Notes under the pieces: generated by a model | What the model saw: the letters and a program-made list of their open reading frames with translations, nothing else | Told to the model about the DNA's origin: nothing | Databases searched by the model: none | NCBI RefSeq assembly: GCF_017794965.1 | Contig: NZ_CP051240.1 | Location: forward strand, 1,550,001-1,614,000 | Reading direction: 5' to 3' | Origin: Alcanivorax sp. | GTDB taxonomy: Bacteria; Pseudomonadota; Gammaproteobacteria; Pseudomonadales; Alcanivoracaceae | DNA length: 64,000 bases | Shown here: positions 1-8,702 of the stretch, piece by piece | Position numbering within the stretch: the first letter of the stretch is position 1 | Layout: each line of letters opens with the position of its first letter | Program-made: the position numbers and the translations under genes

Positions 1-217
1 GGCCGGTTTCGAGTGGCGGGAGCCGGGGTGTTCCATGTGTCTGGCCATGAATCCGGACCGTCTGGAGCCGGGTGAACACTGTGCGTCCACCTCCAACCGT
101 AACTTCGAGGGCCGTCAGGGCAATGGTGGGCGTACCCACCTGGTCAGTCCGGCCATGGCAGCTGCCGCGGCGGTGGCCGGTCATTTCGTCGATATTCGCG
201 AGCTGCAACCGGCCTGA
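1..217 (+). CDS. leuC: 3-isopropylmalate dehydratase large subunit, C-terminal end (partial)
   Basis: This is the last ~71 codons of LeuC, cut by the window edge and open from base 2. With LeuD it forms the [4Fe-4S] isopropylmalate isomerase, which interconverts 2- and 3-isopropylmalate in leucine synthesis in the cytoplasm. The visible stretch reads CLAMNPDRL, then GEHCASTSNRNFEGRQG, then THLVSPAMAAAAAVAGHF, all standard aconitase-family C-terminal motifs; the Ser/Arg-rich NRNFEGRQG segment lies near the active site in the family. leuD follows after 21 bp, so the two are co-transcribed. Confidence 0.97.
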   Translation, partial: AGFEWREPGCSMCLAMNPDRLEPGEHCASTSNRNFEGRQGNGGRTHLVSPAMAAAAAVAGHFVDIRELQPA

Positions 218-238
218 GGCCGTAACGAGGTAGTCATC

Positions 239-877
239 ATGGAAAAATTTGTTCGTCTCGATGGTCTGGTTGCGCCTCTGGATCGTGCCAATGTGGACAC
301 TGACCAGATCATCCCCAAGCAGTTTCTCAAGTCCATCAAACGCACGGGCTTTGGTCCGAATCTGTTTGATGAATGGCGCTATCTTGATGAAGGCTTTCCC
401 GGCCAGGACAACAGCAAGCGCCCTTTGAATGAAGACTTTGTGCTTAATTTTGACCGCTATGAGGGAGCCAGCATTCTGCTGACCCGGCGCAATTTCGGTT
501 GCGGTTCCAGCCGTGAACACGCGCCCTGGGCCCTGATGGATTATGGGTTTCGGGTCATCATCGCACCAAGCTTTGCTGACATTTTCTACAACAACTGCTT
601 CAAGAACGGGTTGTTGCCGATTGTGTTGTCGGAAGATAACGTGGAAAGCCTGTTCAAGGCAGTTGAAGGCAAGGAAGGCTTCCGGATCACTATTGATCTG
701 GAAAACCAGCAGGTGATTCCGCAAGAAGGGACGCCACTGGCATTCGACATTGATGAGTTCCGCAAGCACTGCTTGCTGAACGGTCTTGATGAAATTGGTC
801 TGACCCTTAATGAGGCGGACGCCATCCGAGACTATGAACAACGCCGTGCTGAACAGGAGCCCTGGATCTTTCAATAA
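239..877 (+). CDS. leuD: 3-isopropylmalate dehydratase small subunit
   Basis: LeuD is the small, swivel-domain subunit of isopropylmalate isomerase and partners LeuC just upstream. The 212-residue length is normal for the family. The sequence shows the N-terminal pattern DRANVDTDQIIPKQFL and the substrate-loop motif GCGSSREHAPWAL at about residues 87-99. The ATG at 239 is the first good start after leuC. The next gene is not leuB but a small lipoprotein gene. Confidence 0.98.
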   Translation: MEKFVRLDGLVAPLDRANVDTDQIIPKQFLKSIKRTGFGPNLFDEWRYLDEGFPGQDNSKRPLNEDFVLNFDRYEGASILLTRRNFGCGSSREHAPWALMDYGFRVIIAPSFADIFYNNCFKNGLLPIVLSEDNVESLFKAVEGKEGFRITIDLENQQVIPQEGTPLAFDIDEFRKHCLLNGLDEIGLTLNEADAIRDYEQRRAEQEPWIFQ

Positions 878-921
878 CGGAAGCCAGGTTGATTAAAAGA
901 AGAACACTCCAAGGAGGCGTT

Positions 922-1362
922 ATGTTGAGAGTTTTGTCATTGTGTTCGGTGCTGGTGTTGGCTGGTTGTGCGTCCACCGGTATGTACGATGCCCCGGGAG
1001 GCGATCAGGTCGCCACCCTGCGTGTCGATAACCAGTTGTCCGTGCCTGCTGATGACGGTGCAGACGCAGGTTGGCAGATGCCCACCAGTAGTGAGGCGAA
1101 AGCTTCCCTGTTCAAGGTGGATGGTGAACGCATTTCTGAACAGGCTGGCGCGGAATCCGTGCAGCTGGACGCGGGCAAGCATTCCATCGAGGTGTTTGCC
1201 GATCAGGGCGGTATCCTCCGCTTTGGCAAGTTCCGTTATAACTTTGTTGAAAATGGCGCCTATCAGCTGCGCATCAAGGCAGCAGATGGCAAAGAGGACT
1301 ACACGCTGGAGCTGATCGAAAGCAGTGATCCTGATGTGGTACTGAAAACCAAAAACTTTTAA
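922..1362 (+). CDS. Small predicted lipoprotein inserted between leuD and leuB
   Basis: The function is not recognised. The product has 146 residues. It starts at the ATG at 922, which sits 4 bases after a perfect AAGGAGG ribosome site (911-917); an upstream TTG at 889 in the same frame has no such site. The N-terminus is a lipoprotein signal, MLRVLSLCSVLVLAGC, with lipobox LAGC, so it should be acylated at Cys16 and exported. The rest is a charged, probably beta-rich domain with no motif I can name. It reads in the same direction as leuD and leuB with short gaps, so it is probably transcribed with them. Its role in a leucine operon is unknown. Confidence 0.85.
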   Translation: MLRVLSLCSVLVLAGCASTGMYDAPGGDQVATLRVDNQLSVPADDGADAGWQMPTSSEAKASLFKVDGERISEQAGAESVQLDAGKHSIEVFADQGGILRFGKFRYNFVENGAYQLRIKAADGKEDYTLELIESSDPDVVLKTKNF

Positions 1363-1399
1363 GGCCCATAGCGGCTGGCAGTAGAACAGGAAGCAGTCA

Positions 1400-2476
1400 A
1401 TGAGCAAGGTACTGGTGTTGCCCGGTGATGGTATCGGCCCGGAAATCGTCAATGAAGCGGTGAAGGTGCTGAATGTCGCCAAAGAGAAGTTTGGCCTTGA
1501 AGTAGAGCTGGACGAGGCCCTGGTGGGTGGCGCGGCAGTGGATGCAGAGAATGATCCTCTCCCTGACAGTACGCTTGAGAAGGCCCGCGCGGCGGATGCC
1601 ATTCTGTTCGGCTCCATTGGTGGCCCCAAGTGGGACACCATTGAGCGGGACAAGCGTCCGGAACGTGGCCTTCTGCGACTGCGCTCTTCCCTTGGTCTGT
1701 TCGCCAACTTGCGACCAGCTATCCTGTTCCCCCAGCTGGCGGATGCGTCCAGTCTCAAGCCGGAAGTGGTATCCGGCCTGGATATTCTGATAGTTCGTGA
1801 GTTGACCGGCGGCATCTATTTCGGTCAACCCCGAGGTATCAAGGAAGAAAATGGCGAGCGGGTAGGCTTCAACACCTATGTGTATTCCGAATCGGAAATG
1901 CGCCGTATTGCCAAGGTGGCGTTTGAATTGGCCATGAAGCGTGACAAGCGTGTGTTGTCCGTGGACAAGGCCAATGTGCTTGAAGTGACCGAGTTGTGGA
2001 AAGAAGTGGTCACCGAAGAAGCAAAGCAATACCCGGAAATTGAGTTGTCCCACATGTATGTGGACAACGCGGCCATGCAATTGGTGCGTGCGCCGAAACA
2101 GTTTGATGTGATTGTCACTGGCAACCTGTTTGGTGACATTCTCTCCGATGAAGCCGCCATGCTCACCGGCTCCATTGGAATGTTGCCCTCTGCGTCTCTG
2201 GATGAGAACCGCAAGGGTCTGTATGAACCCTGTCATGGCTCTGCACCGGATATTGCCGGTCAGGGCATTGCCAATCCGCTGGCTACCATCATGTCCCTGG
2301 CGATGTTGATGCGTTACAGCCTGGAGCGGGGTGATGTGGCAGATGCGATCGAGTCTGCGGTGGAAACCGTTCTTGATCAGGGGTTGCGTACAGCGGATAT
2401 CTACACGCAAGGCACTCGCAAAGTGGGCACCGAAGAAATGGGTAACGCCGTGGCCGAGGCTCTGGCGAAGGCGTAA
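1400..2476 (+). CDS. leuB: 3-isopropylmalate dehydrogenase
   Basis: LeuB oxidatively decarboxylates 3-isopropylmalate to 2-ketoisocaproate with NAD+, the third leucine-specific step. The 358 residues match the family length. Visible motifs are the N-terminal VLPGDGIGPEIV, the substrate-binding arginine segment LLRLRSSLGLFANLRP near residue 92, the catalytic SVDKANVLE segment near 190, and the NAD-binding GSAPDIAGQGIANP near 280. It follows the lipoprotein gene by 37 bp and precedes asd, as in Pseudomonas. Confidence 0.98.
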   Translation: MSKVLVLPGDGIGPEIVNEAVKVLNVAKEKFGLEVELDEALVGGAAVDAENDPLPDSTLEKARAADAILFGSIGGPKWDTIERDKRPERGLLRLRSSLGLFANLRPAILFPQLADASSLKPEVVSGLDILIVRELTGGIYFGQPRGIKEENGERVGFNTYVYSESEMRRIAKVAFELAMKRDKRVLSVDKANVLEVTELWKEVVTEEAKQYPEIELSHMYVDNAAMQLVRAPKQFDVIVTGNLFGDILSDEAAMLTGSIGMLPSASLDENRKGLYEPCHGSAPDIAGQGIANPLATIMSLAMLMRYSLERGDVADAIESAVETVLDQGLRTADIYTQGTRKVGTEEMGNAVAEALAKA

Positions 2477-2544
2477 ACAACCGCACCGGTTTCCCGTTTA
2501 TTCACTGAAAAGAAAGGGCAATCCTTTCAGGAGACAAGTTTCCA

Positions 2545-3657
2545 ATGAAGAAAGTCGGTTTTGTCGGCTGGCGTGGCATGGTGGGTTCCGTACTGATGGA
2601 GCGCATGATTGCCGAAAATGATTTTGCAGATATCGAACCGGTCTTTTTCTCGACCTCCCAGGTCGGTCAGGCTGGCCCGGATGTAGGCAAGGATATTCCT
2701 GCTCTGGGTGATGCCAAGAACATTGACGAGCTGAAAGCGCTCGACGTGATCGTTACCTGTCAGGGTGGCGATTACACCAATGCGGTTTATACCAAACTGC
2801 GTGAGTCTGGTTGGGATGGCTACTGGATTGATGCGGCGTCCACTCTGCGTATGGCAGACAACAGTGTCATCGTGCTTGACCCGGTAAACCGTCAGGTGAT
2901 TGATGAGGCGCTGGACAAGGGCGTGAAGGACTATGTGGGCGGCAACTGCACCGTGAGCCTGATGCTCATGGCCATCGGCGGGCTGTTTAACGAAGGTCTG
3001 GTGGAGTGGACCAGCTCCCAGACTTATCAGGCTGCCTCGGGCGCGGGCGCGCAGAACATGCGTGAACTGATCTCCCAGATGGGCAAGATTCATGATGACG
3101 TCTCCGGCAAACTGGCCGATCCGGCCAGTGCGATCCTGGATATCGATCGACAGGTGGCGGCAACCATGCGCAGCAGCGACATGCCCGTGGAACACTTTGG
3201 CCATTCACTGGCCGGCTCTCTGCTTCCCTGGATCGACAAGGAAATGGAAAACGGGCAGAGCAAGGAAGAGTGGAAGGCGCAGGCTGAAACCAACAAAATC
3301 CTGGGCCGTTCTGCCAACCCGATCGCTCTGGACGGCACCTGTGTGCGCATCGGTGCCATGCGTTGTCATGCTCAGGCGCTGACCGTGAAGCTGACCAAAG
3401 ATGTCCCCATGGATGAGATCAACGACATCATTGCCCGTTCCAATGATTGGGTGAAAGTGGTGCCCAACAGCAAGGAAGAGACCCTGCGTGATCTGACTCC
3501 CACCGCGGTGACCGGTACCCTGGGTATTCCGGTAGGGCGCCTGCGCAAGCTGAACATGGGGAATGATTTCCTCAATGCGTTCACTGTGGGTGACCAGTTG
3601 CTGTGGGGCGCGGCTGAACCGCTGCGTCGTATGCTGCGTATCCTGATGGAGCGTTAA
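2545..3657 (+). CDS. asd: Aspartate-semialdehyde dehydrogenase
   Basis: Asd reduces aspartyl-4-phosphate to aspartate semialdehyde with NADPH, at the branch point for lysine/diaminopimelate, methionine and threonine. The 370-residue protein starts MKKVGFVGWRGMVGSVLMERM, the nucleotide-binding loop of the gammaproteobacterial form. The catalytic cysteine is present in GGNCTVSLMLMA at Cys135. It also carries the YQAASGAGAQNMREL segment and a C-terminal GIPVGRLRKLNMG. A hairpin follows the stop, so this may end the leu-asd transcript. Confidence 0.98.
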   Translation: MKKVGFVGWRGMVGSVLMERMIAENDFADIEPVFFSTSQVGQAGPDVGKDIPALGDAKNIDELKALDVIVTCQGGDYTNAVYTKLRESGWDGYWIDAASTLRMADNSVIVLDPVNRQVIDEALDKGVKDYVGGNCTVSLMLMAIGGLFNEGLVEWTSSQTYQAASGAGAQNMRELISQMGKIHDDVSGKLADPASAILDIDRQVAATMRSSDMPVEHFGHSLAGSLLPWIDKEMENGQSKEEWKAQAETNKILGRSANPIALDGTCVRIGAMRCHAQALTVKLTKDVPMDEINDIIARSNDWVKVVPNSKEETLRDLTPTAVTGTLGIPVGRLRKLNMGNDFLNAFTVGDQLLWGAAEPLRRMLRILMER

Positions 3658-3689
3658 GCGCTGTTTCACTACTGGCCTGAGTGCTGGTT

Positions 3690-3736
3690 AACGCGGGTTT
3701 GGCCCTTTAGAGGGGCCTTGCCCGCGTTTGTGTTTC
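3690..3736 (+). terminator. Hairpin after asd, probable terminator
   Basis: An 8-bp outer stem (AACGCGGG at 3690-3697 with CCCGCGTT at 3721-3728) encloses a second GGCCC/GGGCC stem. A short T-rich stretch (TGTGTTT) follows. It lies 32 bp after the asd stop and before the usg start, which suits termination of the leu-asd operon, although the U-tract is interrupted. Confidence 0.6.
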
Positions 3737-3830
3737 TGGATCATGAATGCAGGGAGCCTGGCGCATGTGGGCCGGGTTCTGAAACAGGAGAGGGCAGGCC
3801 CCGTTCGAGCCTGTCCGGCTGAGGTAAGTC

Positions 3831-4844
3831 ATGCGAAGTATCAATCTGGCGGTTGTAGGTGCTACCGGTCTGGTGGGTGAGGCTATTATCAAGCTGCTGG
3901 CCGAGCGGGGAGTGCCCGTGGGCGAGCTGCATGTTCTGGCGTCCAGTAACAGTGGGGGGGCGCGCATCTCCTTCGCGGGCCGCTCCCTGACAGTGGGTGA
4001 GGCAGAGCAGTTCGACTTTTCCCGTGTGGAAGTCGCGATTTTTGCCGCTGGTGCGCCGGCCACTCAGGCGCTGGCTCCGTTGGCCGCCGATGCCGGGGCA
4101 TTGGTGGTGGATCTGTCACCGGCTTATCGCTACGACGATGCGGTACCCCTTGTGGTAGCTGACGTGAACGACGAGCTGCTCGCCCAGGCGCGGGAAACCA
4201 ACATGGTGGCCTGTGCGGATGCCAGTACCGTGCAATTACTTCAGGTTCTCAAGCCGCTCAATGAGTTGGCCCCTGTCCAGGAGGTAGTGGTCACCCAGTT
4301 GCAAGCGGCGTCAGCCACGGGTCGAGCCGGGGTAGATCAACTGGCTCAGCAGAGCGTCCGCCTGCTCAATGGCATGACCCCCAGCGAGGATGCCAAGGCC
4401 CAGATAGCCTTCAATGCGCTGCCGGTGAGTGGCCAGCTGCAGGAAAACGGGTATTCCAGTGAAGAGCTCAAGTTGGTACTGGAGACTCGGCGCATACTGG
4501 CGGGCCAGCCCCTGTCAGTTCAAGTCACTACCGTGCGGGTGCCAGTGTTCTATGGGCATGGGCAGAGCGTGACGGTGAGAGCGGTGCAACCCTTGTCCGC
4601 AGGGCAGGCCATGACCGTATGGGAGGGGGTGCAAGATATTGATATGCAGGAAAATGAGGATCCTCAGGCCATGTCTCCGGTGGCGATGGTGGAAGGTGAG
4701 CCCAGGGTTCGGCTATCAAGAATTCGTGAAGATATGGAAGGCACCGGCGCGATAAGCTATTTTAGCGTCGCTGACAATGTGCGCTGGGGGGCAGCCCTCA
4801 ACGCGGTCAAAATTGTTGAGAAGTTGCTAAAAGACTATCTGTAA
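3831..4844 (+). CDS. usg: Aspartate-semialdehyde dehydrogenase paralogue (USG-1 type), catalytic Cys missing
   Basis: This 337-residue protein has the full Asd fold signature: an N-terminal VVGATGLVGEAIIKLLAERGVP loop (split here only for description) and a C-terminal RVPVFYGHGQSVTV with the conserved active-site histidine. At the nucleophile position, where true enzymes read N-P-N-C-S-T, this one reads CADASTVQLL, placing Ala131 in place of Cys. It is therefore unlikely to be a working dehydrogenase. It sits directly after the real asd and before fimV, as the USG-1/PA3116 family does in Pseudomonas. The true role of this family is unknown; a structural or regulatory partner is possible. Confidence 0.9.
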   Translation: MRSINLAVVGATGLVGEAIIKLLAERGVPVGELHVLASSNSGGARISFAGRSLTVGEAEQFDFSRVEVAIFAAGAPATQALAPLAADAGALVVDLSPAYRYDDAVPLVVADVNDELLAQARETNMVACADASTVQLLQVLKPLNELAPVQEVVVTQLQAASATGRAGVDQLAQQSVRLLNGMTPSEDAKAQIAFNALPVSGQLQENGYSSEELKLVLETRRILAGQPLSVQVTTVRVPVFYGHGQSVTVRAVQPLSAGQAMTVWEGVQDIDMQENEDPQAMSPVAMVEGEPRVRLSRIREDMEGTGAISYFSVADNVRWGAALNAVKIVEKLLKDYL

Positions 4845-5008
4845 TGGATACTTACTGACATTATGTGACGCGGTTTCTAGGTTTTGACTCCAACCGGAGG
4901 CAGAATAGGGAAATAGTGTCATGGAACTGCTTGCCGCCTGGGGGCTATCCGGAAGCACCCGGAGGAAGGGGCAGAGCGCGGGAAACATAATAAATAAAGG
5001 GTTCGACC

Positions 5009-8000
5009 ATGCTGCGAAAACTTGGGTTTGGCTTTACCGCACTGGCGATGATGACGCCTGCCATGGCGGTGGCGCTTGGGGTTGGGGATTACGAGCTTAA
5101 CTCCTACCTGAACCAACCTCTGGATATGGAGGTGTCCCTGCACGAAGTGGGAGACCTGTCCGCAGAGGAAATTCTGGTGAATCTGGCGCCGCAGTCAGAA
5201 TTTGATGCTGCCGGCGTCGAGCGCAGCTATTTCCTCAATCGTCTGGAATTCGCGGTTGAGATGACCGGTAAGGACGAAGCCACCCTGCATGTGACTACCG
5301 ACCAGCCGGTCCGCGAGCCCTACCTGAACTTTCTGGTTGAATTCCTGTGGCCCACCGGCCGCCTGATGCGTGAATACACCGTGCTGCTGGACCCGCCCAG
5401 CTTCTCTGACAGTGTAACCACCTCTGTACCTGCCGTTACCCGAGCGCCTGAACCGGTCACCACCACACAACCTGCGACACCCGCGCAGCCTGCTCCGGCT
5501 CCAGCTCAAGCGCCGGCCCCCGCACCCGCGCCAGTCGCAACCCCGGCACCTGCCAGCGCCTCAGCTTCAACCGGCGGTAGCCGTGAAACCTACACGGTAA
5601 AGGCCTCTGACACCATGTGGCGCGTTGCGCTGAACACCCGGCCGGCGAGCAGCGTGTCCGTGCAGCAAATGCTGGTAGCCATTCAGGACATGAATCCGGA
5701 TGCCTTCATTGATGACAATGTAAACCTGGTGCGTGAAGGCACAGTACTTCGCATTCCCAACGAGCAGGAAGTGCGCTCCGTTTCTACCCGCAATGCCCTG
5801 GTGCAAGTGGCGGACCAAAATCGCAAATGGCGTGACATGCTCGAGGAGCGTGGTATCCAGACCGCGCCCCAGCAGCGAGCTCAGCTTGATGGCTCTCGTG
5901 AAGTGGCCGATAGCGACGATGAAGAGGCAGGTCCGGAAACCGGGCAGGTGAAGCTGGTTTCGCCGGAGTCCACGGACAGCGTCAGCGATGGTGACAGTAC
6001 CGGTTCTGCCGAGCAGGGTTCCGCCAATACCGCGGTACTGGAAAATGAACTTGCCATCCGTGATGAAAATCTGGATCGGCTGGACCGTGAAAATGCGGAG
6101 TTGAAGTCTCGCCTTGCGGACCTCGAGTCCCAGAGCAAGACCAGTGAACAACTGCTGCAACTGCGCAATGATCAGATCACCCAGTTGCAGGAAGAGCTGC
6201 GCAAGCTGCGTGAAGCCCAGGGCGTTGAAGCCCCTGAAGATGATCCTCTCACTGCACCGGTAGAAGAAGCGGTGGCTGAAGAGTCTGCTGAGTCAGAAGA
6301 GGCTCCTGCCACAACGGCCGATGCCTCCGTAGACGGGGCAGAAGAGCAAGACGCTTCGGCGGACGCGGTTAACGAAGATGCCCCGGTTGAAGAGACCGTC
6401 GAAGCGACAGGTGAAGAGGCCGTCGCTGAAGATGCACCTGCCGAGAGCATTGTTGAGGGTGAAAAGGTGGCCGATGCTGCAGCAGACGAAGCTGCGGATG
6501 TCCAATCTGAACCTGCCACGGTCACCAAGGCACCTGAAGTTGCCAAGCCCAAGCCGGCACCGGCAGAACCGGCTCCCCAGCCCCAGGCTGGCATTGTTGA
6601 ACTGCTGATGGAAAACCTGCTCTACATTGCACTGGGCGCGTTGGCGATCCTTTTGCTGGTGTTCCTGCTGCTGCGTCGCAAAAAACAGGATGATGAGCCG
6701 GAAGAGAGTGGTGCCCTGTTTGATGAGTTCAATGACGAAGGCCAGGACGATTTCGGTCTGCACCTGGATGACGAAGATGGCCAGGACGGCGCTGCTGCTG
6801 CTGAGCTTGAAGAGGGTGATGATGACGGTCACCAGCCGCAAGACAGCAACCTTGATCCCATGGAAGATGTGGAGGTCTATGTTGCCTATGGCCAGTACCC
6901 ACAGGCTGTAGACTTCCTGCGTAACGAGATTAACAAGAATCCGCAGCGCGATGACCTGAAGGTGCGCCTGCTGGAGCTGCTCAAGGAATCCAATGACGAA
7001 GCCGGCTTCAATCAGCAGGTGACGGTGTTGTCCGGTGTGTCTCCTGCTGTGGATGACGCCATTGCCCGCCTGGGTGGTGATGCGCCTTCCGTTGGCGCAT
7101 CTGACGACGAAGAGCTCTCCCTGGATGATCTGGAAATGGGGCTGTCCTCTGAGATGGACGAAACCAGCATCCCGACCATGGAAGCGGACGAAGACGGCTC
7201 CCAGCCGGAAGAGGCGTCCCGTGGCAATGTGGCAGACGAACTGTCCGATTTTGATTTCGAGCTGGACGGTACTGATGAGCTGAGTGGTGACGAGACCCTG
7301 CTGCTGGATGACGATGAGGTCGCTAATGACGCCCCATCCGCTGATCAGGGCGACAGCAGCGATGTGGAAATGTCTGATGAAGACCGCAATTCGCTGGGTG
7401 CGTCTCCGGTACTGGATCTGGATGACGTCAGCAGTGCCACCCTGGACGATAGCGATACCGACTACGGTGAACTCGACCTCAATGACATGAGCGCCGAATT
7501 TACCGATGTGGGAGAGGATTCCTCCACCAGCGCTGCTGATGAAGAGCTGGATCTGTCCCTGGACGATCTGGACCTGGACGGTGACAGCGAGACCGCTGCG
7601 CCTGCCGAGTCCGCTAGTGACGATACCCTGGCGGATCTGAACCTGGAAATTGATGAGCCTGAGGCGACGAGCCCTGAAACGGCACCCGCCAGTGACTCGC
7701 TGGATGATATTACCTCTTTCGAGCTTGATAGCAGTGAAGAAGAGGCGCCGGCTTCTGAAGATGCTTCTCTGGAAGATCTGGTTTCCGAAGATGACCTTGA
7801 CCTGGATCTGGACAGCGACCTTGATGCGGGTGAAGCAGTCGGCGAGTCCGAGCAAGCCAGTGACGATACCCTGGATCTCGATTCACTGGTGAACGAGGCT
7901 GACACGACTGACTCTGATGAAAGTGTGGAGCTGGAGCTGCCGGAGCCGGAAGTGGCACAGCCCGAGCCCAGCACCGAGTCTGCGGTGGCGCCAAGTGGGG

Positions 8001-8197
8001 ATGACCTGCTATCTGATGAGGACGACTTTGATTTCCTGGGTGAAACCGACGAGAACGCCACCAAGCTTGATCTGGCCAAGGCGTATATCGACATGGGTGA
8101 TGCCGAGGGCGCCAAGGATATCCTTGATGAAGTGATCTCCGAAGGTAATGACCAACAGCAGGCAGAAGCCCGCGAACTGTTGGGGCAGGTTGGTTAA
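5009..8197 (+). CDS. fimV: FimV-type polar peptidoglycan-binding hub protein
   Basis: FimV is an inner-membrane protein that organises the cell pole and type IV pilus assembly. Domains in order are a signal peptide ending AMAVAL; the FimV N-terminal domain (LGVGDYELNSYLNQPLDMEV); a Pro/Ala linker; a LysM domain at about 194-250 (YTVKASDTMWRVAL); a coiled coil at about 344-404; one membrane helix at about 537-557; and a very acidic, Asp/Glu-rich cytoplasmic region ending in the conserved TPR-like motif LDLAKAYIDMGDAEGAKDIL. The length of 1062 residues is normal for these repeat-rich proteins. It stands alone and is closed by a strong terminator. Confidence 0.95.
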   Translation: MLRKLGFGFTALAMMTPAMAVALGVGDYELNSYLNQPLDMEVSLHEVGDLSAEEILVNLAPQSEFDAAGVERSYFLNRLEFAVEMTGKDEATLHVTTDQPVREPYLNFLVEFLWPTGRLMREYTVLLDPPSFSDSVTTSVPAVTRAPEPVTTTQPATPAQPAPAPAQAPAPAPAPVATPAPASASASTGGSRETYTVKASDTMWRVALNTRPASSVSVQQMLVAIQDMNPDAFIDDNVNLVREGTVLRIPNEQEVRSVSTRNALVQVADQNRKWRDMLEERGIQTAPQQRAQLDGSREVADSDDEEAGPETGQVKLVSPESTDSVSDGDSTGSAEQGSANTAVLENELAIRDENLDRLDRENAELKSRLADLESQSKTSEQLLQLRNDQITQLQEELRKLREAQGVEAPEDDPLTAPVEEAVAEESAESEEAPATTADASVDGAEEQDASADAVNEDAPVEETVEATGEEAVAEDAPAESIVEGEKVADAAADEAADVQSEPATVTKAPEVAKPKPAPAEPAPQPQAGIVELLMENLLYIALGALAILLLVFLLLRRKKQDDEPEESGALFDEFNDEGQDDFGLHLDDEDGQDGAAAAELEEGDDDGHQPQDSNLDPMEDVEVYVAYGQYPQAVDFLRNEINKNPQRDDLKVRLLELLKESNDEAGFNQQVTVLSGVSPAVDDAIARLGGDAPSVGASDDEELSLDDLEMGLSSEMDETSIPTMEADEDGSQPEEASRGNVADELSDFDFELDGTDELSGDETLLLDDDEVANDAPSADQGDSSDVEMSDEDRNSLGASPVLDLDDVSSATLDDSDTDYGELDLNDMSAEFTDVGEDSSTSAADEELDLSLDDLDLDGDSETAAPAESASDDTLADLNLEIDEPEATSPETAPASDSLDDITSFELDSSEEEAPASEDASLEDLVSEDDLDLDLDSDLDAGEAVGESEQASDDTLDLDSLVNEADTTDSDESVELELPEPEVAQPEPSTESAVAPSGDDLLSDEDDFDFLGETDENATKLDLAKAYIDMGDAEGAKDILDEVISEGNDQQQAEARELLGQVG

Positions 8198-8220
8198 TCT
8201 CGCCTTGCCGCTGGAACTGG

Positions 8221-8250
8221 AAAAGGCGTTACTTCGGTAACGCCTTTTTT
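8221..8250 (+). terminator. Intrinsic terminator of fimV
   Basis: A perfect 12-bp stem (AAAAGGCGTTAC with its complement) closes on a TTCG tetraloop and ends in a run of six T. It begins 23 bp after the fimV stop. This is a textbook Rho-independent terminator. Confidence 0.95.
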
Positions 8251-8271
8251 GTGGCCGCTCCGCGGCGGCAT

Positions 8272-8299
8272 CACGCTTCACGCATCATGCAACACGCGA
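8272..8299 (+). repeat. Heptad-period repeat, single arm (site A)
   Basis: Four consecutive 7-bp units follow the pattern CAYGCNN, in exact register: cacgctt, cacgcat, catgcaa and cacgcga. It lies 21 bp beyond the fimV terminator. No matching inverted arm was found downstream. The unit is the same type as at site B (17422-17578). Confidence 0.8.
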
Positions 8300-8702
8300 A
8301 AGGCAAAACCGGGAGCACGGAACCGTGGGAATGGGCTTGCGCGCGAAACGGTTTTGTTGAGGTTGGGAAAGGCTTCGTTTGCAAGCAAACGCCTGCAACA
8401 AGATCGAAACTTGCCTTCGGCCAATCCTGATCAGCCCCTGTTCCCTGCTAATTGGCGACGAACCATTTGGGGGCACTTCCTGAAGCGCCTTACTGTGGGA
8501 GCTTGCTTGCAAGCGAAGGGTTTTAGGGTTGCCCGCCAAACGAGCAGCCGTAGCTTTTTTCAGAGGTCATTGGTGTTACGAGGGCAGGGCAATCCGGTGC
8601 TGTGACCTTTCGTTTTTGTTCTGACAAGGCTACATTGCGCGGCTGAAGAAACGGTCCCCGGTTGCAACAGGGCTGGAGACTGTCAGGTTCGACGAGGTTG
8701 AA
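8300..8702. other. Gene-free stretch before truA with REP-like palindromes
   Basis: No convincing gene is present; the short open frames here lack ribosome sites and family features. Two palindromes are visible: CGTTTGCAAGCAAACG at 8376-8391, and a Pseudomonas REP-like GTGGGAGCTTGCTTGCAAGC in 8494-8518. The promoter of truA should lie in the last ~100 bases, but I cannot place it with confidence. Confidence 0.6.

Noticed and set aside
6293..7855. 520-codon minus-strand open frame inside fimV
   Set aside because: It is antisense to the acidic, Asp/Glu-rich part of FimV, where biased codons remove stops on the other strand. No ribosome site or family motif is seen.
8249..8605. 118-codon open frame between fimV and truA
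   Set aside because: It starts in the fimV terminator, crosses REP-like palindromes and has no ribosome site or family likeness.
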